DNA of 64,000 nucleotides from Dysosmobacter welbionis (GCF_005121165.3 NZ_CP034413.3:682001-746000), one strand, 5' to 3'; positions 42,119-51,507 are shown, counted from the first letter of the stretch. Translations and numbers: made by a program. Notes: generated by a model not told the origin, from the sequence alone.

Positions 42119-44077
42119 ATGGACTATCTGGACTTGGAAGCCCCCGGCCTGACGGCGGGGAATGTGGAAAAAATCGCCGCGCTGTTTCCCGCCGCCGTCA
42201 CGGAGACGCGAGGCGCGGACGGGAAGGTGAAAAAGGCCGTCAACTTCGAGGTCCTCAAGCAGCTGCTGGCCCCCGACGTGGCGGAGGGGGAGGATCGCTA
42301 CGAATTCACCTGGGTCGGCAAACGGGCCGCCATGGCCGAGGCCGCCCGCCCCACCTCCAGAACCCTCCGCCCCGTGAAGGCGGACAGCCGGGATTGGGAC
42401 ACCACCCGGAACCTCTACATCGAGGGAGACAATCTGGAAGTGCTGAAAATCCTCCAGGAGAGTTATCTGGGCGCGGTGAAGGTGATCTACCTGGACCCGC
42501 CCTACAACACCGGCAGCGATTTCATCTATCCGGATTCCTTTGTGATGGACCGCGGCGCATATCACGGTGCCAGCGGATACCGGGACGCGGAGGGGAAGAT
42601 CAACTTTCAGCGGAAAAACACGTTTTCGGACGGCAGGTATCACTCCGACTGGTGCTCCATGCTCTTTTCCAGACTGCTGCTGGCCCGCAGCCTGCTCTCC
42701 CCGGACGGCGTCATCCTGATCTCCATCGACGACCATGAGTCAGCGAACCTGAAGAAGATCTGCGACGAGGTGTTCGGCGAAAGCAACTACCTGAACCAGT
42801 TCGCGTGGGTCTCCAATATCACGGGCCGCCAGATATCCGGCAGAGGCGCGGCCAAAACCTGGGAGTCCGTCCTGGCCTACGCCAGGGACATCGACGCGTG
42901 CGGCAGCCTGTCCATTGACATCCGCTTCGCCAGGGAGAAGATGCCCGATGCGTACAAGGGCTTTCGCAGGGACGTTCGGACGGACCGGCTGGGCCCCTTT
43001 GCGGTCGGCGATCCCCTCTACAATCATAATCGCAAGTTCAACGAAGAGACCCGGCCGAACCTCGTGTTCTCCATCTTCTATCAGCCCCAGACCCAGGAGA
43101 TCTCCACAGGCGCCATCGGGGAGAGGCGGCCCGGGTGGGTCGAGCTGCCGCCCCATGCAAATGGGGATGGCGTGCACAAGTACCATGCCTGGCGGTGGTC
43201 CCGGCAGAAGATTGCGGACGAGCCATATAATCTGATCGTGCTCCCCACAGCGTCCGGTAGGTATGAGATCCACACCAAGATCAGGGACTTCGGCAGGACG
43301 CTGCTCAAGGACGTCATTCCCGACATCCCCAACGGAGACGCGGAGCTGCGGAAGCTGTTCGGCGGCCGGAAATTGTTTGACTACCCAAAGTCCGTGGACC
43401 TGTTGAGGACCCTGATCGGCTCTGTTCCGGGGAAGGATTTCGTATGCCTGGACCTCTTCTCCGGCTCCGCCACCACCGCCCACGCGGTGATGCGCCTCAA
43501 CACGGAGGACGGTGGCCACCGCAGCTTCATTATGGTGCAGCTGCCCGAGCCCTGCGGTGAGAAGAGCGAGGCCGCCCAGGCGGGCTTCCAGACCATCTGT
43601 GAGATCGGCAAAGCCCGCATCCGCCGTGCCGGGGATCAGATCCGGACCGAATTCCCCGGTGCCTGTCCGGACATCGGCTTCCGGGTCTTCCGGGTGGACG
43701 AGGGCTGCCGGAAGGAGGTCCTCTATCCCCCGGAGGAGATATCCCAGCCGCTGATCGGGCAGACGGTGTCCAATATCCGGGAGGACCGCACCGACCTGGA
43801 TCTGCTCTATGCCTGCCTGCTGGACCTGGGCCTGGGCATCCACCTGCCCCACACCAGCCGGGTGGTCGGCGGCTGCACCGTCCACCGGGTGGACGGCGGC
43901 GTCCTGGCGGCCTGTTTCGACGCTGGCGTTCCGGACACGGTCATCCGGGACATAGCTGCTTCCCGCCCCCAGTGGGCTGTCTTCCGGGACAGCGCCTTCG
44001 CCTCGGACGCCGCCAAGATCAACGTGACGGAGATCTTCAAAAGCCTGTCCCCCGGCACCCGCGTCCAGGTACTCTGA
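42119..44077 (+). CDS. mod: Type III restriction-modification methyltransferase (Mod)
   Basis: A 652-aa beta-class N6-adenine methyltransferase: catalytic DPPYNTGSDF at about residues 126-135, the AdoMet-binding FSGSATTAHAV near 444, and the ILQESYLGAVKVIYLD lead-in. The target recognition domain lies between them (about 230-400). ATG 42119 is preferred (GAGAGGAAG upstream). It is followed after 92 bases by res. Mod protects the site and gives the complex its sequence specificity. Confidence 0.94.
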   Translation: MDYLDLEAPGLTAGNVEKIAALFPAAVTETRGADGKVKKAVNFEVLKQLLAPDVAEGEDRYEFTWVGKRAAMAEAARPTSRTLRPVKADSRDWDTTRNLYIEGDNLEVLKILQESYLGAVKVIYLDPPYNTGSDFIYPDSFVMDRGAYHGASGYRDAEGKINFQRKNTFSDGRYHSDWCSMLFSRLLLARSLLSPDGVILISIDDHESANLKKICDEVFGESNYLNQFAWVSNITGRQISGRGAAKTWESVLAYARDIDACGSLSIDIRFAREKMPDAYKGFRRDVRTDRLGPFAVGDPLYNHNRKFNEETRPNLVFSIFYQPQTQEISTGAIGERRPGWVELPPHANGDGVHKYHAWRWSRQKIADEPYNLIVLPTASGRYEIHTKIRDFGRTLLKDVIPDIPNGDAELRKLFGGRKLFDYPKSVDLLRTLIGSVPGKDFVCLDLFSGSATTAHAVMRLNTEDGGHRSFIMVQLPEPCGEKSEAAQAGFQTICEIGKARIRRAGDQIRTEFPGACPDIGFRVFRVDEGCRKEVLYPPEEISQPLIGQTVSNIREDRTDLDLLYACLLDLGLGIHLPHTSRVVGGCTVHRVDGGVLAACFDAGVPDTVIRDIAASRPQWAVFRDSAFASDAAKINVTEIFKSLSPGTRVQVL

Positions 44078-44169
44078 GTGCAGACCGTCCGCCTGGTTCC
44101 ATTCCGCAGAAACTTTCCCCGTCTTGCCCGGATGTGTCCCCAGCGCACCGGACATAAGGAGGTGACCTC

Positions 44170-47100
44170 ATGAAGCTCCAATTCAAGCACCAGCCCTTTC
44201 AGGCGGAGGCGGCCGCAGCGGTCTGCGATGTGTTCCGCGGCCAGTCACTGTGCGCCCAGGCACACCGGCAGGGCCTGGGCGCCGCGGCCGACAGGCCGCT
44301 GTCCCTGGCAGGGACCGGCACCGGCCTGTGCAACCAACCCCTGGCTCCGGAGCTGACCGACGCCCGGATCCTGAAAAATCTGCACGCGGTCCAGCGGCGC
44401 GTCGGATTGCCTCTGTCCAAGGCCCTGGCCGGGCCGGGGATCAACCTGTCCGTGGAGATGGAGACCGGCACCGGCAAGACCTATACCTATGTGAAAACCA
44501 TCTACGAGCTAAACGCCCGCTACGGCTGGAGCCGGTTCATCATCGTGGTTCCGTCGGTGGCCGTCCGGGAGGGCGTCTACCGTTCCCTGCAGACGACCCA
44601 GGAGCACTTCGCCGGGGAGTACGGCAGGCGGCTGCGGTTTTTCATCTACAACTCCGACCGCCTCGCCCAGGTGGACCGCTTCGCCTCCGACAGCGCCATT
44701 CAGGTCATGATTATCAACATGCAGGCGTTCAACTCGGGCAGGAACCAGCGGATCATCGACCAGCGGCCGGACAGCTTCCGGGGCCGCCGCCCCATCGACG
44801 TCATCGCGGCCACCCGGCCTATTCTCATCATTGACGAGCCCCAGAGCGTGGAGGGCCGCCAGACTCGGGAGAGCCTGCGCAAGTTCAACGCCCTGTTCAC
44901 CCTGCGCTACTCCGCCACCCACCGGGAGGCGTACAACATGGTGTACCGTCTGGACGCCCTGGACGCCTATAACCGGCATCTGGTGAAACGGATCGCCGCC
45001 CTGGGGGTGACCTTCACATCCTCCCCCGCCGCTGGCGGCTTTGTCTATCTGGAGGGCGTGGACCTGAGCCGGGACAGGGCCCCCGCCGCCCGGATCGGTT
45101 TTGAGGTCAAAGGGGCGTCCGGCATTCGGACGGTGGTGAAACAGCTGCGCCGGAAGGCGGATCTGTTCGCGGCGTCCAACGGCCTGGCCGAATACGCCGA
45201 CCGCTATGTGGTGGCAGAGATCGACGGTCGGGACAGCTCGGTGACCTTTCTCAACGGCCTGAAGCTATATGCCGGTCAGTTCAGCGGCGGCGAGGAGCGG
45301 ACAGCTCTCCAGCGCCGGGTGCAGATTCGGGAGACCATCCGCACCCACCTCCGCCGGGAACGGGAGCTGTATTCCAGGGGAGTGAAAGTGCTGTCCCTCT
45401 TCTTCATCGACGAGGTGTCCAAATACCGCCTGTACGACGGGGACAGCGGCAGCGGCCGCAGCGGCGAGTACGCCAAAATGTTTGAGGAGGAGTACGTCGC
45501 CGTGGCGGAGGCGTTCCGGCGAGAGATCGACGACCCGGCGTACCGGGCCTATCTGGACGGCATCGATGCCCGCGAGACCCACCAGGGCTACTTCTCCGTA
45601 GACCGGCGGAAGGGCCGCCAGGCCCGCTTTGTGGAGGGAAAGATCGACCGCAAGAGCCGAACCTCCTTCGACGCGGACGCCTATGACCTGATCATGCGGG
45701 ACAAGGAGCGGCTGCTCAGCCTGGATGAACCTGTGCGGTTCCTCTTCTCTCACTCCGCCCTCCGGGAGGGGTGGGACAACCCCAATGTGTTCCAGATCTG
45801 TATGCTGAAGCCCCAGACGGAGTCGGAGATCCGCAGCCGCCAGGAGATCGGCCGCGGTCTGCGCCTGTGTGTCAATCAGGAGGGCGAACGCATGGACGAA
45901 AGCGTCCTGGGCGGGGCGGTGCAGGAGCTGAACAAGCTGACGCTCATCACCGATATGGAGTTCGGCAGATTCGCGGAGGCCCTGCAGCAGGGGCTGGCGG
46001 CGTCCCTTGCCGGCCGCCCCCGGATGGTGGAGCCGGGCCTGTTTGCCGGCAGGCTCCTCACTGGCACCACCGGGGCACGGGTCCGGGTGACGCGGGAGCT
46101 GGCAGATGAGATCTGTGCCGCTCTCCGGAAACAGGGCTATGTGAAGGACCGCGTCCTCACCGGCAGCTTCTTTGCGGACCGGGACCGGGGTGCCGTCCGG
46201 CTGGGCGGAAGCCTTCAGGACCTCAGCGCCGCCGTGGCGCAAGTCCTCTCCGGCGTCTATACCCCCCGGGCCATCCCCGCGGAGAACGCCCACGGCGGCA
46301 ACGTCACCGCCCGGGCGGACCCGGAGAAGCTGCAGACCGAGGCGTTCCGCTCCCTTTGGGCGCGGGTCGGCCCCAAGTCCTTCTACACCGTCTCCTTTGA
46401 CACCCGGGAGCTGATCGGGAACGTCATCCAGGCTCTGGACGCGCATCTACAGGTGACCCCCGTCTCTGTCCGGACGGTGTATGGCGAGCAGGCGACGCAG
46501 CTGCAGTCCCGGGAACAGCTGCTTCAGGGCCGGGCCTTCCGCCGCAGGGAAAGCCGTGTGCAGGCCGCCGGTCCCCCGGCGCCGGGCGGTGTACGGTATG
46601 ACCTAGTGGGCAGGCTGGTGGAGGAAACCGGCCTGACCCGTACCACTGCGGCAGCCATTCTCCAGGGCATAGCCCCTGAGACATTTGCCATGTTCCGCCT
46701 GAATCCGGAGGATTTCCTCCTCCAGGCCTCCAGGCTCATCAACCGGGAGAAGGCGGCCGCCGTCGTCCGGCACATCACATACCACCGGCTGGACGCGTCG
46801 TATGACGCCGCCCTCTTCACCAATGCCGTCCGCCGGGGCAGGCTGGGGTGCACCGCCGTGCCCGCCGCCCATTCGATCTCAGACTATGTGATCTGTGACA
46901 CCGACAGGGAACGGGCCTTTGCCGAGGCGCTGGAGGCCAGCGAGGCGGTCAGATTATATGTCCGACTTCCCAAGTCCTTCTTCATTCCCACCCCGGTGGG
47001 GCGGTACACGCCCGACTGGGCCATCGCCCTCCGGGACCGCGCAGGGGATCCCGTCTATTTCGTGGCAGAGACCAGCGGCAGGGCCCCACAGCCCCAGGGC

Positions 47101-47214
47101 GTGGAGGCGGCGAAACTCCAGTGCGCCCGCGCACACTTCGCCGCGGTCAGCGGCGGAGAGGTGATGTGCGGCGCCGTCCGTGACTTGGATGAGCTCCTGC
47201 GCATCGTGGGCTGA
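44170..47214 (+). CDS. res: Type III restriction endonuclease subunit (Res)
   Basis: A 1014-aa SF2 helicase/nuclease. N-terminal DEAD-like core: METGTGKTYTYVKTIYELN (Walker A at about 99-104), ILIIDEPQSVEG (Walker B), SATHREAYN, then SALREGWDNPNVFQI and EIGRGLRL of the second RecA domain. The C-terminus should hold a PD-(D/E)xK nuclease: YTPDWAIAL and YFVAETSGR. The usual ExK lysine is replaced by Ser (ETSG), so cleavage may be weak or lost. AAGGAGGTGA precedes the ATG. Confidence 0.92.
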   Translation: MKLQFKHQPFQAEAAAAVCDVFRGQSLCAQAHRQGLGAAADRPLSLAGTGTGLCNQPLAPELTDARILKNLHAVQRRVGLPLSKALAGPGINLSVEMETGTGKTYTYVKTIYELNARYGWSRFIIVVPSVAVREGVYRSLQTTQEHFAGEYGRRLRFFIYNSDRLAQVDRFASDSAIQVMIINMQAFNSGRNQRIIDQRPDSFRGRRPIDVIAATRPILIIDEPQSVEGRQTRESLRKFNALFTLRYSATHREAYNMVYRLDALDAYNRHLVKRIAALGVTFTSSPAAGGFVYLEGVDLSRDRAPAARIGFEVKGASGIRTVVKQLRRKADLFAASNGLAEYADRYVVAEIDGRDSSVTFLNGLKLYAGQFSGGEERTALQRRVQIRETIRTHLRRERELYSRGVKVLSLFFIDEVSKYRLYDGDSGSGRSGEYAKMFEEEYVAVAEAFRREIDDPAYRAYLDGIDARETHQGYFSVDRRKGRQARFVEGKIDRKSRTSFDADAYDLIMRDKERLLSLDEPVRFLFSHSALREGWDNPNVFQICMLKPQTESEIRSRQEIGRGLRLCVNQEGERMDESVLGGAVQELNKLTLITDMEFGRFAEALQQGLAASLAGRPRMVEPGLFAGRLLTGTTGARVRVTRELADEICAALRKQGYVKDRVLTGSFFADRDRGAVRLGGSLQDLSAAVAQVLSGVYTPRAIPAENAHGGNVTARADPEKLQTEAFRSLWARVGPKSFYTVSFDTRELIGNVIQALDAHLQVTPVSVRTVYGEQATQLQSREQLLQGRAFRRRESRVQAAGPPAPGGVRYDLVGRLVEETGLTRTTAAAILQGIAPETFAMFRLNPEDFLLQASRLINREKAAAVVRHITYHRLDASYDAALFTNAVRRGRLGCTAVPAAHSISDYVICDTDRERAFAEALEASEAVRLYVRLPKSFFIPTPVGRYTPDWAIALRDRAGDPVYFVAETSGRAPQPQGVEAAKLQCARAHFAAVSGGEVMCGAVRDLDELLRIVG

Positions 47215-47276
47215 AGCCCCGGGGCCGCACAGTATGCACGGCGGCGTATGGAAGGCCCCCCGCTATGGACAGAGAA

Positions 47277-47310
47277 GCGCGGCCTGAAATCAAGTGATTT
47301 CAGGCCGCGC
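47277..47310 (+). terminator. Hairpin after res
   Basis: 16-bp perfect stem GCGCGGCCTGAAATCA and its complement, 63 bases after the res stop; no T-run. 47311-47594 shows no gene. Confidence 0.5.
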
Positions 47311-47594
47311 CGGCTTGTGTGCAGCTGTGAGGTCTGCAAGAATTCGAATACACTGCCGGTTCCCCGGCTTTCAGCAAGCGGGCCGCCGCAGCGGCACGCT
47401 CCGGAACTCCGGCCCGGCGGAGTCTGTTTGAGCCGCCGCATCCCCGGTGCGCCGCCAAAGCCGGCCCCCATCTCAGGGCAGAACTGCCTGTGCCAGGCGG
47501 TTGTCAATGCCCTGTCCCCTCCCCCGCCCGGGGTGCGCCGCCCCGCCCCCGCAGACGGCGGAACCGCCGGTGAGAAGCAGTCTTCCCGCCGTTC

Positions 47595-48053
47595 TCACGC
47601 CGTCCCGTGGGGGATGATGACCTTCTCCACCCGGATCTTCCCATCCTCCGCCTCCGCCGTCATCATGGTGATCTCCTGATGGAACCGCCGAGGGCCGCAG
47701 GAGCCCGGGTTGAGCCAGAGGACGCCGCCTTTCTCCTCCTGCACGTACTTGTGGGAGTGGCCGAACACCACCGCGTCCACACCGGCCAGGTCCGCCGGGA
47801 CCTCCTTTCTGTTGTGGACCATGAAAAAGGTCACGCCGCCCAGGGTAACGGTGAGATCGTGCGGGATGGCCTCCGCCCAGTCCTTGTCGTTGTTGCCCCG
47901 GACGATGTACAGCGGCGCATACTGCCGCAGCTCATCCACGATGCTCTGCCTGTTGATATCTCCGCCATGGAGGATGGCGTCGGCGGTCTTTAGATGCTCC
48001 GTGACCTCCGGCCGCAGCAGGCCGTGGGTGTCGGAGAGAATGGCAAGTTTCAT
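47595..48053 (-). CDS. Metallophosphoesterase, YfcE/MJ0936 family
   Basis: A 152-aa phosphodiesterase: MKLAILSDTHG, ILHGGDI, RGNNDKDW, FMVHN and VVFGHSHKYV, the full metal-binding series of this family. ATG 48053 follows GGAGGGG. Starts 16 bases after the deformylase-like gene; probably one operon with it and the SGNH hydrolase. Confidence 0.94.
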   Translation of the reverse strand: MKLAILSDTHGLLRPEVTEHLKTADAILHGGDINRQSIVDELRQYAPLYIVRGNNDKDWAEAIPHDLTVTLGGVTFFMVHNRKEVPADLAGVDAVVFGHSHKYVQEEKGGVLWLNPGSCGPRRFHQEITMMTAEAEDGKIRVEKVIIPHGTA

Positions 48054-48069
48054 AGGTTTCCCCTCCCCC

Positions 48070-48480
48070 TCAGATGATAATGCCCTCGCAGTGGTCGATC
48101 TCGTGCTGGATAATCTGGGCCGTCCAGCCGGTGAAGGTCTTGATCCGCTCCTGGAATTTTTCGTTCTGCCAGCGGACCTTGATGGACTCCCACCGCCGGG
48201 CTCTGCGGGTGCCGGAGAGGGACAGGCACCCCTCCTCCGCCTCATAGGGGCCGGCCCTTTTCACGATCTCCGGATTGAACATGACCATATAGCCGCCCTG
48301 GTTGTCGAAGGCGATGATGCGCTTGTTCACGCCGATCATGTTGGCCGCCATACCTACGCAGCCGTCCCTGTGGACTTCCAGTGTCTCCAGCAGATCCGCC
48401 GCCACCGGCAGGTCCTCCGGAGAGGCGGGCTCGGCCTTTTGGGCCAGAAATGCCTGGTCTTTGCAGATGTCCCGAATCAT
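48070..48480 (-). CDS. def: Peptide deformylase family protein
   Basis: A 136-aa protein: GCVGMAANMIG (motif 1, with Asn for the usual Gln), EEGCLSLSG (motif 2, metal Cys) and IIQHEIDHCEGII (motif 3, HExxH). It removes formyl groups from new proteins, or is a divergent paralogue given the altered first motif. The ATG overlaps the stop of the SGNH hydrolase gene (ATGA). Confidence 0.9.
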   Translation of the reverse strand: MIRDICKDQAFLAQKAEPASPEDLPVAADLLETLEVHRDGCVGMAANMIGVNKRIIAFDNQGGYMVMFNPEIVKRAGPYEAEEGCLSLSGTRRARRWESIKVRWQNEKFQERIKTFTGWTAQIIQHEIDHCEGIII

Positions 48481-49049
48481 GATGGGTCCTCCTTGTGTCG
48501 TTGAATCGCCGCCGCTATGGTCTCCGCCGCAATGCGGGCCCCCTGCCCGCTGGGGTGGACGCCATCGGCGGCGTAGAGGTCCTGCGTGCCGGGCAGCTGG
48601 TAAAACCGCCGCCCCACGTCGGCAAGCAGGGCGCGGTTTTCCTCCGCCGCCCTGCGGTACGCCGCGGACAGGTTCCGGGCCATCCCACCATAGTCCCATC
48701 CCTTGGCCGACAGCCGGGCCCCACCCTTCTGATAGGCCCAGGTGGCATAGAGCACCGGGATGGCCCCGTTCTCCCGGATCTGCCGGCAGAGCCGCTCCAC
48801 GCTGGCGAAAAAGCTCCCGGGAGCGGTGATGGGGCCGTGGCTCATTTCCTGCAGCACCACATAGTCCCACTGCTCCTTTGCAAGCGCCGCCTGCGTTCGG
48901 GCGCCCAGCCGGGTGTTCGGGTTCAGATGCTCGGACAGCCGGGCCCCGCCCCGGGTATGGCAGACCACTTCCGCCCCGGTCAGTTCCGCCAGAATGTCCG
49001 GCATATCTTGGGCAGAGGTGAGGCTGTTGCCCAGCATCAGAATCCGCAT
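48477..49049 (-). CDS. SGNH/GDSL-type hydrolase
   Basis: A 190-aa protein: block I MLGNSLTSAQDMP, block III-like WDYVVLQEMSHGP and the terminal DGVHPSGQG (catalytic Asp-His). No signal peptide. ATG 49049 follows AAGGAGGAGC. First gene of a three-gene operon; probable esterase of unknown substrate. A decayed gene of the same fold lies upstream. Confidence 0.82.
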   Translation of the reverse strand: MRILMLGNSLTSAQDMPDILAELTGAEVVCHTRGGARLSEHLNPNTRLGARTQAALAKEQWDYVVLQEMSHGPITAPGSFFASVERLCRQIRENGAIPVLYATWAYQKGGARLSAKGWDYGGMARNLSAAYRRAAEENRALLADVGRRFYQLPGTQDLYAADGVHPSGQGARIAAETIAAAIQRHKEDPS

Positions 49050-49254
49050 GGTGCTCCTCCTTGTCTCGTTTCCGTGCGCGTCTGCGCGAAAGGCTCCCGC
49101 CGTCAATGCTCGGGGCAGCGCTCCATAAGCCCCCTGCCGGATTTGCTGATATCCCCATATCCCGCCGGAGCCGCAGCGGCCCGCTCTGGGCGGCACCGGT
49201 TCTCCCATTGATGGTTCCCTCCAGCAGGCGCACGGTGCCGGGGAACGATGCGTT

Positions 49255-49755
49255 TCATGGGGCGAAATCCCGGCGGCAAGGGCCCTGTGCCCCTGCTCCG
49301 CGAAGTGGCACACCGTCATAGGCCGGGGAGACGTTCCACCGCCCGGCAAGGGTCCGGCAGCACCCGGCGAAGGTCCGGGAAGCGGCAATGAGCATTTGGC
49401 CCGGCACCCATTCCCCCGGGGACCGGGACGGCAACGCGAACAGAGGGATCTTCCCCCGTGCCAGCTCCAGGCCGGTCAGGAATCGCTCCATCCGCTCCGC
49501 CGTGGCCTTGGGCCTGCGGCCCTGCAAAAGGTCATTGGTGCCCAGCATCACGATCAGCAGGTCGGTGTCCGCCGGAATGTCAGGTGCCGCGTCGGGGAGC
49601 TCCCGGCCGTTGGCGCCCCAGTTGCCCAACACCCATCCGGTTTCGGCCGCCAGGATGTCCACCCATCAGCTGCCCGGGGCACAGCGCCCGCCCAGCCGGG
49701 ACCGGGGATCGTAGCCCCAGGTGCTGGAATCGGCGAAACAGATGACCTTCCTCAC
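49255..49755 (-). pseudogene. Decayed SGNH hydrolase
   Basis: From GTG 49755 (GGAGGG upstream): VRKVICFADSSTWGYDPRSR, an in-frame TGA, then WVDILAAETGWVLGNWGANG, LLIVMLGTNDLLQGR and LPLFALP-like strands. Block I reads ADSS in place of GDSN, so the catalytic Ser context is altered. A second frame near 49310 holds HFAEQGHRALAAG, the family C-terminus, so there is also a frameshift. Several independent lesions make real decay likely. Confidence 0.78.
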
Positions 49756-49851
49756 AGCTGTCCCTCCAAGGCACAAGCCCCGGACGTGCCCTCACCTTCC
49801 CCGCATCCCGTTTAGGCCGGTGCGTGCGGTGCTATTCTGCCTGCGGCATTT

Positions 49852-49892
49852 GTGATTTCATCACGGTGCAATTCATAGATATGCGGTATGAT
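49852..49892 (+). promoter_or_regulatory. Crp/Fnr-type operator and promoter of the ferredoxin operon
   Basis: Palindrome GTGATTTCATCAC (49852-49864) centred 29 bases before a -10 TATGAT (49887-49892); no -35 box. That is about -41 from the expected start, the class II activator position. The same arrangement lies before trxA. Confidence 0.68.
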
Positions 49893-49920
49893 GAACCCAC
49901 TCAATTTAGGGAGGCATGCT

Positions 49921-50130
49921 ATGAATTCCGTGAAAAAGCGGCGCAGAGCCGTGGTGGACCCGTCAGCCTGTGTGGCCTGCGGCTGCTGTGTGAAGGTCTG
50001 TCCCCTGCAGGCCATTGAGATCGTGCGGGGCGTTATGGCCCAGGTCCGGCAGGACAAATGCGTGGGCTGCGGCAAGTGCGCCAGGGAGTGTCCGGCCAGC
50101 GTCATCAAAATCCGGGAGGTAGAGGCATGA
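49921..50130 (+). CDS. 2[4Fe-4S] ferredoxin
   Basis: A 69-aa protein with two cluster motifs, CVACGCCVKVCP and CVGCGKCARECP. ATG 49921 is preferred over 49888 for GGGAGG 6 bases upstream. Its stop overlaps the next start (ATGA). It should pass electrons to the membrane partner. Confidence 0.92.
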   Translation: MNSVKKRRRAVVDPSACVACGCCVKVCPLQAIEIVRGVMAQVRQDKCVGCGKCARECPASVIKIREVEA

Positions 50131-50702
50131 AGAAGCACTGGTACGACTATCTGTGGATCGCTTCGCTCCTGTACCTCCTGCTGGGATTTTTCAACATTCT
50201 GTTTGCCTGGCTGGGCCTGCTGTGCTTCTTCATCCCCCTCATCATCTCCGTGGTCAGCGGGACCAAGAGCTACTGCAACCGCTACTGCGGCCGGGGCCAG
50301 CTGTTTGGGCTGCTGGGCGGGCGCTTCGGGCTGTCCCGCAGGAAAGACATCCCCAAATGGATGAAAAGCAAGGCGTTCCGATACGGATTTCTCGCCTTTT
50401 TCTTCGCCATGTTCTTTCTGATGCTGTGGAACACCTATTTGGTGTTCGCCGGTGTGCGGGATCTGGGGCAGGCGGTCACCCTGCTGTGGACCTTCAAGCT
50501 GCCCTGGAACTGGGCCTACCACGGCACCCTTTTCCATCCCGGCGTGGCGCAGTTCGCCTTCGGCTTCTACGGCGTCATGCTCACATCCACAGTCTTGGGG
50601 CTAATCACCATGGTGCTGTTCAAGCCCCGCAGCTGGTGTGTCTACTGCCCCATGGGCACCATGACACAGCTGATCTGCAAAGCAAGGAACAGCCGCACAT
50701 GA
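50127..50702 (+). CDS. Membrane Fe-S protein, NapH/NosR-like
   Basis: A 191-aa protein with three to four membrane helices (LWIASLLYLLLGFFNILFAW; FLAFFFAMFFLMLW; VMLTSTVLGLITMVLF) and two cytoplasmic cysteine motifs, YCNRYCGRGQLF and WCVYCPMGT, as in the polyferredoxin part of NapH/NosR/RdxA. Coupled to the ferredoxin gene. Probably a membrane electron carrier; partner oxidoreductase not in the window. Confidence 0.82.
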   Translation: MKKHWYDYLWIASLLYLLLGFFNILFAWLGLLCFFIPLIISVVSGTKSYCNRYCGRGQLFGLLGGRFGLSRRKDIPKWMKSKAFRYGFLAFFFAMFFLMLWNTYLVFAGVRDLGQAVTLLWTFKLPWNWAYHGTLFHPGVAQFAFGFYGVMLTSTVLGLITMVLFKPRSWCVYCPMGTMTQLICKARNSRT

Positions 50703-50721
50703 CCGTGCCGTATCACGCGGC

Positions 50722-51378
50722 TCAATCCTGCAACTGCCGCAGCCTGTCCTCATCAAGGAGCCGGACCATGCCCCGGGAGAGCCGCACCATGCCCTCGCTC
50801 TGAAAATAGCGCAGCATCCTGGTAATCACCTCCCGGTGGGTGCCCAGGTGATTGGCAATGGCCTCATGGGTGATCTTCAGCACGCTGCTCCCCTCGATGG
50901 AAGCCTCCTCCAGCAGAAAGGCCGCCACCCGCTTGTCCAGGCTCTTCCACATGACCTGCTCCATCAGCCACATGACCTCGGAGAACCGGCTGGCCATCAG
51001 CTCGTTGGTGTAGTTGGCCACAGGCGCCGACGTCTCCATGATGTCCTGGTAGACCTCCGCGGGAATGACCCAGAGGTCCGTGTCCTTCTCCGCCTGGATG
51101 GTGACCTCAAACTGGATGGAGCGCATGATGCAGGACGCAGAGAACAGGCACAGATCCCGGTCGAACAGGCGGTAAATGGTGATCTCCCGCCCCTCATCAG
51201 AGAGGATATAGGCCCGGAGCTGCCCCGCCTTCACCAGGAGGAGTCCGGTGCAGTCCATGTCCCCGTTGTGCAGGATCGTCCCCTTCTTCACGGTTCGGAA
51301 ATTCAGATTGCTGCGGATCCGGTCCTGCTGGTCTGTTTGGAGCTTGTTCCAGATGGGAAAATAGTCCTGAAAGGTCAT
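50722..51378 (-). CDS. Crp/Fnr-family regulator
   Basis: A 218-aa protein: cupin-like effector domain (ILHNGDMDCTGLLLVKAGQL in the beta roll) and winged HTH (THEAIANHLGTHREVITRML). It lacks the regular four-cysteine cluster of FNR, though CLFSASC is present. Lies between the ferredoxin and thioredoxin operons and is divergent from the latter; both have a matching palindrome, so it is the likely activator of both. Confidence 0.9.
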   Translation of the reverse strand: MTFQDYFPIWNKLQTDQQDRIRSNLNFRTVKKGTILHNGDMDCTGLLLVKAGQLRAYILSDEGREITIYRLFDRDLCLFSASCIMRSIQFEVTIQAEKDTDLWVIPAEVYQDIMETSAPVANYTNELMASRFSEVMWLMEQVMWKSLDKRVAAFLLEEASIEGSSVLKITHEAIANHLGTHREVITRMLRYFQSEGMVRLSRGMVRLLDEDRLRQLQD

Positions 51379-51404
51379 TCCGTGTCCCTCCTCATCGTGT
51401 TCTC

Positions 51405-51434
51405 AGTATAGTTGACAGGAGCTTTGCTGTCAAC
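51405..51434 (-). promoter_or_regulatory. Promoter of the Crp/Fnr gene with overlapping palindrome
   Basis: Minus strand TTGACA (51428-51433), 17 bases, TATACT (51405-51410): near consensus. GTTGACAG / CTGTCAAC arms (51411-51418, 51427-51434) cover spacer and -35, suggesting an operator. Confidence 0.75.
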
Positions 51435-51466
51435 CGGCCCGCTTTTCGGAAAATCCCGTGTTTTGG

Positions 51467-51507
51467 GTGATGTCGTCACAGAAAAATCGCGGACTTTCGG
51501 TTATACT
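51467..51507 (+). promoter_or_regulatory. Crp/Fnr-type operator and promoter of trxA-trxB
   Basis: Palindrome GTGATGTCGTCAC (51467-51479) centred 29 bases before TATACT (51502-51507), no -35 box. Sequence and spacing match the site at 49852. Confidence 0.68.

Noticed and set aside
49660-49680. In-frame TGA of the SGNH gene as a selenocysteine codon
   Set aside because: The family has no selenocysteine at this place, a second lesion exists downstream, and no SECIS-like stem is obvious.
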